A DNA stretch of 64,000 nt from the NCBI GenBank assembly GCA_019925105.1, contig JAHGAU010000029.1, positions 496,001-560,000 on the forward strand, written 5' to 3'. Of this stretch, positions 44,520-56,100 are shown piece after piece. Below the pieces are notes generated by a model, which was given only the letters and a program-made list of their open reading frames with translations, had not been told where the DNA came from and did no database searches. Made by a program: the position numbers and the translations under genes. This DNA is from Niebla homalea (lineage: Eukaryota; Ascomycota; Lecanoromycetes; Lecanorales; Ramalinaceae). Numbering within the stretch: position 1 is the stretch's first letter; each line of letters starts with the position of its first letter.

Positions 44520-46786
44520 GGAGTTTCCGGATTCTTCAGGAAATCTAGAGAAGTATTGCAACGCAATCGGATAACGCCTGAATGGCAAGAGAAAATGGCA
44601 AGAGTGCGCAAGAAGTCCAGCTCCTTGAATGAAAGCAATTCTTCTTGTCCTCGTCCACGAGAAAAAGCAGGCACGAATGTAGCAGATATATGGGGATTGT
44701 TAAGAAGCATATCGCAAAATAGATTTATGAGCTCAAAGAAAGAAAACAGTTGAGAATGGACATTGTGAATGATTGTGGCGACGGTCATGTGAATGAAATG
44801 GGCAGTTTCGGATAGTGTTTGCTTTGTCTTCATGTTTGATGCTATCGTCATCGTCCTTTGATGAGATGGGTCTGGAATCGTCAGAAGACGTTGATTCTTT
44901 GTTGTATATATGACCATTTCCATTTGCAGTAAAAATAGGTAGGGACACCTCAATGAGCCTGGTGAAGAATCTTCCTGGCAAGAAGTCGGCTTCTGAATAC
45001 CCGAAGAGCATTTGAAGGAGGATGTTTATGTTTCGAGAATTGGGATAGAAGAGATGTTGAAGTCGAAACATCCTTCGTTCCCAAATTGAAGGACCAATAA
45101 TACCACAGGCTTTCGCTCACCGATACTGAACAATTATTATTCTGACATGATGTTATTGCCTACATCGAGCGGCGAGGGGCAAAGACAGTTTTCAATCCAT
45201 CTTCACCGTCGCCTGTCATAAAGTGACATATCCTATGACACAACGTGGGCAAGAGGTCGGCTAGCAGGCCTATTCTAGTGCATCCGGCCAACGTATATGC
45301 TGAGTTTACATGTCCGCGGCGGCTTACCAATAATTTGAATAGGTACTGGTGAAGTCTCGCAAGAAGGAGCTCAGCACTCCAAACGGAATAACCATGATAA
45401 CGAAAGAGGCAACCGATCGTGTGTTTTCTTGGCGGTTTCCTAGATTCTATCAAGATTCAAGACTCAATCCAGTCAGCTTCAGCTGTTGGGCAACGGGCTG
45501 ACCAGAAGGCTAACAAGGGAAAAGGATATGATAGGCCAGAAAACAAATCCTTTGGTTGCTAGGCTATTTACTCGAACCCGTCTCGTTCCATAGGTAGTTC
45601 ACCCACCAGCATGGTCCACTCAGACCAGGGTTTCCCAAGCGAAGGGGTCGGGAAACAAGGCAGTCCAATAGAAGCCAAGCCTGATAACAAGAGATTTGCA
45701 CCAATCACCATTTGGCGCCGAAGATCGGATCTGCCACAATCTTCCCCCTTTATCCCTTTATGCAATTCCTTCACCACACCATAAACGGAATACCACCATC
45801 TCGAACTTGTCTCGCACTTGTTGCAGTCCGGTCTCAGCCTGGCGAGACTGGTGCAAAGACGACGCGATCATGGTTCTTACACAGATACCCAAAGCAGGTC
45901 CAATTTTCTCCAATTCCTGCCCTTGGGAGCAATCAATCCTGCACCATTCACCCCGTCAACCAACGGGTTATCGCATTTCGGCTCAGATGTCTAGATGTCA
46001 AAATGCATGCATTGATGCATGCAAAAACACGGGGTACAGATGACACCTTACCAGAAGCGGTGTTTTATCGAGATCTGAAATCCTGAAGGCTGAACTCTGA
46101 AGCGAGCAACAAGCTACCTACCTATCAGCCTATGACGGATCCACGGCAGGTATCGATAACAGCCAAAAGTCTACCCTCCTTCCCAACTACCGTTTTATAG
46201 ATATCGGTCTACCCCCCGTGCCCCCCCTCGTGCCCCCACAAAAATGCACCATGCGGTCATCCCACCCCAACGAATCCCATGCGGGAAAGCGTCCGGCCTG
46301 CCGGGCCTACGCCGCCTACGCATGTTAGTAACCCTCATCGTAGTCATCAGCTTTTCATCTGGCGGGTCCACTAAGGCACTGCTAACATGCCTTACTTTCC
46401 CTTTTTACCACACCATCCACGTTTCACAACCCAAAGTCATTCGTGCATCCAGAGTCCCTTATCAGCTTGGCAAAAATGACTTTGGAATTTGACAATGAGA
46501 TAAACTGCTACTCCCAAGGTCGGGAAAAGGGTCCTATCAGGCGCCCGATATCTTCATATAAAGCGCTGCTGCCCTGGTCCAACCCTCTGCTTCCGTCTCT
46601 TTGTTCATTTCTGCTTCATCGTTGCGCTTTTGGTATCACCCTTTCTGCCATTGCGTTGAGGTTGTGCCTCCATTACATTGCAACAGGCTACCTTCTCTTT
46701 CACTACCGCACTTTACCTCACATTGTTTTGGTGTCATCAGATCCAGTCTCCTGTTTCACTGACCCAGAAAGGGTGCGACCGCCATC
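44520..46786. other. intergenic upstream of ammonium transporter
   Basis: About 2.3 kb between divergent genes. No gene recognised. The right part carries GATA-type sites (listed) and a C/T-rich leader before the ATG at 46787. Confidence 0.45.
45968..46539. promoter_or_regulatory. GATA-factor site cluster 5' of the ammonium transporter gene
   Basis: Five matches to HGATAR or its complement YTATCD: 45968-45973 (TTATCG), 46122-46127 (CTATCA), 46154-46159 (CGATAA), 46459-46464 (TTATCA) and 46534-46539 (CTATCA). Ascomycete ammonium-transporter genes are known AreA/NIT2 targets under nitrogen limitation. I estimate two to three sites by chance in this length, so enrichment is only modest. Confidence 0.4.
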
Positions 46787-48674
46787 ATGACGACTTATCC
46801 AGCCCCCGTGGGTTTTGCGCCCTCATACGCCTGGGTCGGATCCCCCACGTTCTTCAACGGCACCAGCCCCCTGACCGGCGGTGACTCGAGTAAGTCTGAA
46901 AAAAGCTTGTCCCTTTAGATCCCCTAGCATCTTGGCACCGCACGTGATGACCCCCGCGAAATGTCTCCGGGTGGCAGCAGATGTCTTAGATGGATAGATG
47001 CATCACGCATATCCGCCCTTTCGGGTTTTTACGTCTTGGCTGCATTGACGAGACATTTTGCAAATATCGGAGCTCATGAGAAGAAAAAATCGAAGACACG
47101 CGAAGATACGAAAAATACTAATGAAGAACCATCGCAGGTTCGGAGAATTTGAATCAATGGTATTCGCCAGGAGACCAGGCCTACATCATCATCGCTTCGG
47201 CCATGGTGGTGGTCATGATACCGGGTCTGGGCTTCCTATACTCAGGATTGGCCCGAAGAAAGTCGGCTCTGACCATGATCTGGACGTGCATGATGAGTTT
47301 CTCAGTCATCACGTTTCAATGGTATTTCTGGGGATACTCTTTGGGTTTTTCAGCCCAAGGGACCAGCGGTTTCATTGGTGATCTCAAGCACTTCGGCTTG
47401 ATGTACACCCTGGGCGCTCCCAGTCCTGGCAGCCCTCTCATTCCCGAACTCCTCTATGCCTTCTACCAGGTAACCCATCCAGACCGGTTCTGATCGATCC
47501 CATCATTAAAACCTGAGTACAGATGCAATTCTGCGCAACCACTGCTGCCATCACTGCAGGTGCCGTCGCTGAGCGTGGCCGTGTCGTCCCGATGATGGTC
47601 TTCTTGTTCTGCTGGGCAACGATCGTCTACTGCCCAATCGCTTGCTGGGCTTGGAACATCAACGGCTGGGGCTTCAAGTATGGCGTCATGGACTATGCCG
47701 GTGGAGGACCCGTCGAGATTGGCTCCGGTCTTTCCGCTCTCGCCTACAGCCTGGTTCTCGGTAGACGTCAAGAGAAGATGATGGCCAACTTCCGACCTCA
47801 CAATGTGTCCCTGATTGTCTTGGGTACCGTCTTCCTTTGGTTCGGATGGCTCGGATTCAACGGCGGTTCCTCCTTTGGTGCCAATCTCAGGGCCGTGCAG
47901 GCATGCTGGAACACCAATTTGACCGCTATGATGGCTGCCTTCACCTGGACGCTTCTGGATTGGCGCCTCGCCCGCAAGTGGTCAATGGTCGGCTGGTGCT
48001 CGGGTGCCATCTCGGGTTTGGTGGCTGCCACACCTGCTTCCGGATACTGCACTGCATGGGGTTCTGTCATTCTGGGCATCGTAACGGGGGTTGTCTGCAA
48101 TTATGCCACCAAGATCAAGTACTGGCTCAAGATCGATGACACCATGGATGTCTTCGCTGAGCACGGTGTCGCTGGGATCCTCGGCCTGCTCGCCAACGCA
48201 TTGTTCGGGGCCACCTACATCATCGGCCTCGACGGGGTCAACACCGGTATCATCACTGGCGGCTGGATTGACCACAATTATCGCCAATTGTACGTGCAGA
48301 TTGCATATATCCTTGCCTGTTGCGGGTGGGCTTTCTCTATCAGCTTGCTCCTCGCCTTTGGCATCAACTACATTCCTGGTCTGCACCTCCGAGCCAGCGA
48401 AGAGGCCGAGTTGTTGGGTATGGATGATGACCAGCTAGGCGAGTTCGCCTATGACTACGTTGAGGTGCGAAGGGATTACCTCGCCTGGACACCGCCCAAG
48501 CAGGATCAACACGGCGAGGTGAACGTGCCTCAGCATGAGAGACATGGGGTGACACCTCACTCCGAGATGCTGATGGGCAAAGCACCCAGTGAGAGCTCCA
48601 GTAACGATCATGCTCACACCATGATCGGAGGCGACAGGCATGGAGTTGAGGCGGAGAAGGAACTCCGCAAATAA
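46787..48674 (+). CDS. ammonium transporter (Amt/Mep family)
   Basis: Three exons, 46787-46889, 47138-47469 and 47523-48674, encode 528 residues. Intron 1 is 248 bp (GTAAGT, branch ACTAATG, acceptor CGCAG), long for this window; intron 2 is 53 bp. The extracellular N-terminus is short, then eleven membrane segments are expected, starting at YIIIASAMVVVMIPGLGFLYSGL. Family signatures visible: GLARRKSAL, ITAGAVAERGR, FRPHNVSL (first pore His) and DVFAEHGVAGILG (second pore His). The tail (about 75 residues) is hydrophilic and His/Glu-rich, with EVRRDYLAW near its start. The protein takes up ammonium at the plasma membrane; some members also sense it for filamentous growth. The upstream region has GATA sites. 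Confidence 0.95.
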
Positions 48675-50856
48675 ATATAAAACTACCAGCGGAAGATGGG
48701 TATTGCGGCGCAGGAATGATGTGTGGTTGAAGGATTGGATCACCCTGGGCATTTGGGACGCAGGTTTTGAGATGTATATACCCTTTAAGTTTGGTTGGAA
48801 TCTGCTTTTCGATCAAACTGGTCTGGAATAGAAGCACTTTACTCAGACAAAGTGTACAGTATTTTGGGAATCAAACTTTGTACACTTGTCTCTCTACATC
48901 GATTTCAAAGTTACAGTGCCACCGTGCTTGGACTTCGACAAGCTCCATCAGGCCTAGTGAATGGTTTCTCCACCAAGATATTTCGGACGACTTTTAGATG
49001 AGCAATAGGTAAGAAATTCGCGACTTAGCGTTCCAACTGAGAATGTAATCACTCCAATACTTAATATGTGTGGAGACTGAGCGCGGTCAAAAAAGCAGTA
49101 TAGGTCTTTGGGCGTGACTGATCATTTAAATCTCACTGTCCGAGATACCAATCACCACCAACATATATATTCAGATGAAGCACAAGACTCTTACTGGCTC
49201 CACAGATTCCTAATCGTACCCACATTTCAGCCAACCCCCTGATGAATCCAGTGATGGCAGATCAGTAGCCCTACCCGACTCCGTGACCTCACAAGCCACA
49301 TTGAACATTAATATTGAATACTTTGCTGGTACAGTAATCTCGACGGATCCAGCCCCCACCCTCAGCTTTCATCAAGGTTTGATCCTTCAGCCCTGAGCGT
49401 GCTGAGGTAACGGCTGGCGAGTAGCTTCGTCGCCACCGGTCCATTTGAAGGATCGCGACCGAATGGCCGAGATGAGTGGAGGCTGTGTATGGTCGGTGTG
49501 GACAGTGAAGTTCATAAAGAAACGAACGAGGACGTGAACAAACCATTTCGAGACACACATAAAGTATCAATTCTCCTCAATTGAATACTTCCAAAAGTAC
49601 ATACTGTCATGTAGAGACTTTCTTCTCAATCCTCACCTGGATCTGGGAGGGCCAAGGACCCGCCCTCGTTGACGGAGGTGTGGGAAAATGCGGGAGGTGA
49701 AGATGCAAGGGAAGCCGGCGGTGCATGCGAGTATTCCGCTGCTGTCGTTTATTCAGAGGTTGAAGCAGAAGATTTTGGGGTGATTGGGGGGAGAGGAGGG
49801 GGACTGAGATAATGCTGAATGACAATTTTTAGGGTGGATGATATTGAATTTGTGTTCGGTTCTGATGAACTTGATATCTGCAGTATTTGGAAACATTGAT
49901 ACTTCACCCGCAGCGCTCAATTGAGGAAAAGATACTTTGAAGACTTTGTAATGGCTTTTGCAGAAATCCTGAGAAACAGGAAATCGTAAAGCAGAAATTA
50001 TCACTTGGATTCTTCTCATGACCGGAGACCATCTGGCTGCCCCAAATAAATGAATGATCTGACATCCTGTATTTCGGCTGGCTGCTACCACAGATAGTCC
50101 CAACCTATGAAGCTTCGAATTCATGCGTAAACTATCGTTAGTCGAGTAGCACATTTCGTTATTGCTCTACGGCTACCTCAATCGTTATTTCCTGTGACTG
50201 ACATCATCCACCGGGTCTGGAATTTCAGTCCGCGTGAGGTTGCACCTTCCAATACTTGCTTTTTGCGAGGCGGAAGCGTTCGGAAGTGACTGGTATCATG
50301 CAAGTTGAGCACGGGTCCAATTTGATGGACGGGAGATGTGGGTGCTGCTGAGTCTATTTGTACAATTGTACGTAATGAACATGCCCAATGTTGGGCCTGC
50401 GTTGCATGAATGGCGAGAAGTCCGTGGTGGTGGAGCCTCGTTGGCCGGTGCGTTAAAAAGATCGGGCCACCCAAATCAAGCTTGGACGTTTGATAACTTG
50501 GCAGGGGCCGGTGGTGGGGGGAACGGGATCTTTACCGGAACCTTCATTCCAAACAATGAGGAACATTCAAATCACAATTGTGTGCCATTAGGGGAACCTC
50601 GACGGTCGACACCCTCCATTGGAATTCACTATGACGCGCGTTGAGCCGGGAATCTCGGCCTTCCTAGCTCTCATGCATAAGACAACTCATTATCTGCATC
50701 CTTCAATCCTTTCCATCCTTTATAGAGGGACCAATAAATCACTCTTAATGCTCACAGGAGCTGCATTTGGCACAACTCTATCAAGTCATAACCCATTGCA
50801 TACCCATTGTAAGAGATTGTCTCCGGCATACTCCAAAAGGCCCACTCCATTTCAAC
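48675..50856. other. intergenic upstream of glutamate decarboxylase
   Basis: About 2.2 kb. No gene is recognised. A 31-codon frame at 49688-49783 plus reads like protein but is too short to call. The last 150 bp before the ATG at 50857 are C/T-rich. Confidence 0.4.
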
Positions 50857-52669
50857 ATGGCTCTTGCACGTCACGTAAGTAAATACAACTCTCTTCATCT
50901 AGCATAAGGCCCAATTCTAGATTGGCTAAAACTGCTTCCATGAAAAAGGTCGACCCGGAGCAAATCATCTCCCGTTTGCAGAACGATGGCTCCAAAGCTC
51001 ACAATCATCACGTCCACATCAAGAATGCCGTCGAATCAGTCACGCCCTACTCAACACGTTATGCGTCACAGGCTGAGATTAGCAAATACATGATCCCTCA
51101 AGCTGGCGCCCCTGCCGATGCCGTCCACCAAATGCTCAAGGACGAGCTCGACCTGGATGGCAAGCCAAATCTCAATCTCGCCTCCTTTGTAGGCACTTAT
51201 ATGGAGAAGGAGGCCGAGCAACTCATGATTGAGAATCTCTCCAAGAACATGAGCGATGCCGACGAGTATCCAGCAATGATGGCCATGCATGCTAGGTGTG
51301 TCAGCATCATCAGTCACCTGTGGGGTGTGCAAAAGGGCGAGACTGCCGTGGGAACTGCCACCACAGGAAGTAGCGAAGCCATTCACCTCGGAGGGCTTGC
51401 CATGAAACGACGTTGGCAGGAACGCCGAGACAAGGAGGGAAAGGACAAGAGCAAGCCCAACATCCTCATGGGCTCCAATGCCCAGGTCGCCTTGGAGAAG
51501 TTTGCCAGGTACTTTGAAGTCGAAGCCCGGATTTTAGATGTTAGCGAGAAGAGCTGCTACCGGCTCGATCCCGAATTGGTGAGGAAGAACATCGATGAGA
51601 ATACGATTGGCGTCTTTGTCATCCTTGGAAGCACCTACACGGGCCACTACGAGCCCGTCGAGGAGATCAGCAAGATCTTGGATGAGTACGAGAAGGAGAC
51701 TGGTGTTGACATCCCAATCCACGTGGATGCTGCCAGCGGTGGCTTCATTGCACCCTTCACTCACGCGAAGGCGGGTGGTCCAAAGTGGTACGTCCTCCAA
51801 AATGTTCCTAACGCTCTCTCCCATGTCCTTCCTGACCTTCCACTCACAGGAATTTCGCCCTACCGCGCGTTAAGTCCATCAACACATCAGGACACAAGTT
51901 TGGATTGGTCTACGCTGGCGTGGGATGGATCATCTGGCGGGACGAGGCTTACCTGCCCAGACACCTCATCTTCGAGCTCCACTACCTCGGCGGCACCGAA
52001 GAATCCTACACCCTCAACTTCTCCCGCCCCGGAGGCCAGATCATTGCCCAATACTTCCTCCTCATCCACCTGGGCTTCAACGGCTACCGCGCCATCATGG
52101 AAAATTGCCTGGCCAACGCCCGCCTCCTCAGCAAATCGCTCGAAGCCACGGGATGGTATGAGTGCGTGAGCGACATCCACCGCCCCAAGGGCGTACACAA
52201 GCTGCAACATCCGCGGGACATCAAATTCGGCGACGATGGTAAGAAAGAAGGGGAGACGAGCGCGGACTACAACGCCGGCTTGCCCGTGGTGGCCTTCCGC
52301 TTCTCCGACAGCTTCAAGAAGGATTACCCGCACGTCAAGCAGGAGACCCTCTCGACCCTGTTGAAGGCGAAACAGTACATCATCCCCAACTACCCGCTCC
52401 CGCCCAAGGAGGAAAAGACGGAAATCCTGCGGGTGGTGGTCAGGGAGAGCATGTCTTTGGATCTGCTGGACATGCTGATCACGGACATCATCGGCGTGAC
52501 GGAAGGCTTGATGGGCAGTCATCCCATCGATCTGAGCAAGTTCATGCCGGGGCCGAGTGTGGGCGGCAAGGGCGCGGAGAAGCAGCTGCAGAGTAAAGGG
52601 TTGGCGCATCATGAGAAGCATAAGGCGAAGAGGGGGATGGAGAAGGGAGTGCATCGGACGGTGTGCTGA
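50857..52669 (+). CDS. glutamate decarboxylase (PLP-dependent)
   Basis: Three exons, 50857-50874 (18 nt), 50949-51787 and 51850-52669, give 558 residues. The tiny first exon encodes MALARH, joined in frame to VDPEQIISRL; the first exon uses GTAAGT and the acceptor is AAAAAG. Intron 2 (62 bp) splits a Trp codon and restores KWNFALPRVKSINTSGHKFGL. The motif SINTSGHK carries the PLP-binding Lys (about residue 302). Other family blocks are TGSSEAIHLGGLAMKRRW, HVDAASGGFIAPF and YLGGTEESYTLNFSRPGGQI. The enzyme turns glutamate into GABA and CO2 in the cytosol, feeding the GABA shunt and acid or oxidative stress tolerance. The C-terminus is basic (KHKAKRGMEKGVHR), as in calmodulin-responsive forms, but binding is not shown. 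Confidence 0.95.
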
Positions 52670-53140
52670 TTCTGCGATTGCTTGGGGCGCTCTGCATGAA
52701 AGTAGGTAGCTTGCATTGATTGGCAGAGGCCATCACTCTCTCATGTAATATGAAAGGGGCATCAGCGGGAGACTCAAAAAGTTTGCACTTTGCTTACAAG
52801 ACATGATCAACGGACTACACCATGAAAGTACAACAGGAAAAAGATGAGCATTAGCATGATAGTTCAAAGAGACCTCGTAATGATGCATTCCAAGAATTAC
52901 GAGCTACAAAATAGAGCAGAAGATTCGTCCATATTTTATCACAAAATGCACACGCTTCATCCCAATCTTGCCACATAATTTCATGTCCTTTTTTCTCTCT
53001 CTTTTGCATCCCATCATCATGAAGTCGTCCAGGTCGTCATAAACACAGATATTCCCTTGCTTTCCATAATATGTATGTTCCCCATTGCTGCTGCCCATGC
53101 CGCGCAAGACCAGGAAAGTCAACCGCAAATACAGTCTGGC
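52670..53140. other. convergent 3' intergenic region
   Basis: 471 bp between the convergent glutamate decarboxylase and Leashin-like genes. It should hold both terminators. AT-rich, with no gene. Confidence 0.5.
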
Positions 53141-56100
53141 TCAGAACATTCCCCCCTCCATGGGCGTATCCCTGTCATCGTCGCCAACACTGTACGATGC
53201 CTCGCTCCTCGCCCCCTGCGCACTCATCACCCGGACCGTCTTGCCCGCGCCCCTCCCGCTCTTCTTCAAGGGGGTCACGTGCACCTGCGCGGGACACACC
53301 ACGATCTGCTCCTCCTCATCCCCTTCGTCCGCCACCGTGTTCTTGACCACGAGCGGGAAGAGCACCATCCGCAAGGTCGCTCCCACCTCTTCCAGCTCTT
53401 CGTTGCTGCTCGCGGCGCCTGACCGTTCATTCATGGAGACGGCGGTGAAGGAGAGCCGGTTGACGATCTCGCCCGTGGTGGGATCGAATTCCGGTTCCGG
53501 TGGGGGAAGCATGGAGTACTCTGCCCGCTGGAGGCGCATGTCGATGGACAAATCGACTGCGATGTTGATGACCCGGCGGAGCGACTCGCGGCACCGCGCC
53601 GTTTCCGTGGATGTGCTTGGCGGTGGTAAGGCGGAGGAGAGAGTTGACCAAATATCCTCCACGACGGCGTTGGCCTCTTGCTCGCGCTCACGTTGGAAGG
53701 TGGGGCGCTTGGAGAGGAGGTTGAGGGTGGTGGCGCGCCATTTGTGCACCGCAGCCGGAGGTCCCACCTCTTGTAAAGTTTTGTCGAGGGACTTGAGCTT
53801 TTGGCGATGTTCGCGGTCCATGCCGAAAAGGTAGCGGGCGAAGACATGCTTGAAGATCAAGGCCATGGTGACGGACATGAAGACGTCGCGGCGGCGGTGC
53901 CGGTCCTGCAGGTAGTCGTCCACCTCGCAGCCGTCGAGCATGCAGTCCTCAAACAGGGCCTGGTGGGCCTCATTGCGGATCTCGCTTGCAAGGAAGGAGC
54001 GCTTGTTGTCGGAGAGCTTAGAAAAGCGAGTTACCCAGGAGGTGAGGTGGCGGCACAGCTCCAGGCATTGGGCGTCGAAGTAGTCTTCGTCGTGTTCGAC
54101 GATGTCGTCGGTCGAGCGGGAGGAGAGGATCTGCTGTTGGAGCTTTCTGATCTGTGACTTTGCGTTTTCGAGCTCCTCCCGTAATTGATGTAGTTCAAGG
54201 TCCTTCGCTTCGCGAATGGCATCGATTTCTCTCGACACTATCCCTTCATGCTCCGTTGTCAATTGGGAGTGCTGAACTCTTAGATTGGCCAGCTCCCTTG
54301 TCGTTTGTTCCCATGCCGGACGTGGTGGTCGGTCATCCTCCTCTTGAGCTTGGACGAGCTCTTCATTGACCGAGGTTAAATGTGCCACCTGTTGTCGCAA
54401 CCCATCCAGAATATGATTCAATTCGTTCAGTGTATTATCTCTATCGGAAATGTAGGCTTTATGATCTTTTATGGCATCCTCATAGCTCTGCCTCTGTTGA
54501 CTATGATCTCTCGCTTGCTCATCCAGTCTCTTTTCGGCTTTGGATTTTGCGTTCTGCAGCAGATTATTTTCCGATGCGAGCATCGCAAGCCGTTGCTCCA
54601 TTTCGGCGAAGTGCATGCTTTGGCGTTTGCGCATACTTGGAGGACGGGTGGGTGACATGGGCGATTCGCCCCGGATTGCGCCGAAGCCCTCCTAATCATT
54701 ATGGTCAGCTTCGATCCTCCAAGAGCGAAGAGAGGCAGAGGGCAGAGAGTAGAGAGTAGAACGGAGATAGAATTACACTTACATAGTCAGCCATGTCAGG
54801 ATCGGCTCTCGTTTTGCCTTTGTCTTTTACAAGGTCATAACCAGAAGAGGAGGCGATAGGAGCGTCATCCTCGGAGTCCTGGTCTTGAGGCAATTGTTGG
54901 GGAAGAAATTGTTGACGTGAAAGTGAAAGTTGATGTCGAAGTTCGGCTTCTTCAGGTTCAGCCTCCTCGGATATTTTGGGCTTAGTGGCGATCTTAGCTT
55001 CATTTCTTCTGCTGGCAGCGCGTAAATCCCCACTAATGCTCCGGTCGACTCGACGGAGAGGTGGCGTTCCTGATGACCTGATGCTTTGTCCACTGGCAGA
55101 TCGTATCTGCTCAGGAGTCCTGATGATGGCGTGTATGCTGTCAGGGGATCCTAACCCAGGTGATCCAAGACTTCTTGCCCCTGAGATGTTGCTTAGACGG
55201 CTGGGAGCACGATCAGAATTCCTGCCAAGAGACTCCTGGAAGCCAGTCGAGCTCTCTCTATCGTCACTGGCGTGTAGGGATGGCTGAGATCTGAGGTCTT
55301 GACCGCCACTCGATGAGGTGGTGTTCTTCGACTTTCTCCGTGTCTTGACGCCTTGCTCTGGAGTGCCAATATCTGACACGTCACGCTTCTCTTTCCTTGG
55401 GAGTGGAGAAAGCGGAGAGTGCTCGATGCTACGTTCTGAAACTCTTCGCAACCCTTGCCGGCCACGCTCCACCCTCTGGGCTGGGCTCCTTGAGTAGGAA
55501 TGCGAGTCTTCAGAGCGAGATTTTCCCCCGAAAAGTGACGGGCTTTCTTGCGTACGTGCTCCCTCAGTGTTGCCAAAAGACCATCCTGGCTCGCCGGTCG
55601 AAGCTACCTGCTCGTGTTGCGGTTCAAGGCCTTTTGGAGCGTCCGATGGGCTTCGATCCCTTATTTGTTCCAAAAGTCCCTCTCTGCCGGAAGGAGATGA
55701 GCCAAACAGAGCTGATGAACGATCTTTTGTCGTCGGGCTGACAGGAGACGGTTCGCGAGATTCCTCAGCCAACGCTTGAATCTTGCGCCGTCGCTTCTGA
55801 ACATCGAATCCAGAATCTGCAGAGTCGTCACTGTCATACCCAGCACCTGATGCTCTCCGAGACTTCCGCCGTCTAGGCTCTACCTCTGGTGTCTGGATGG
55901 GATCTGGACTGTCATTTCTCACTGTAGCTGGAGGCACATTCTGTTCTGACTCTGCCTGGCCATATTGTGTTGGACTCTTCGCGACTGAGTGGTCATCCTC
56001 TGGCGCCTCTCGATATGATTCAACAAGGTCTGCTTCGTTGTCTTCGGGCACTTCCTCCGACTTCTCATTGTATAATCCAAACTCATTGCGCCCAGGAAGA

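Noticed and set aside
49688..49783. 31-codon plus-strand frame with coding-like composition
   Set aside because: Too short, preceded by an in-frame stop, and no convincing exon partner was found.
53141..54658. Separate 505-residue coiled-coil gene
   Set aside because: The upstream frame splices into it in phase, and the joined protein matches the known giant-protein architecture.
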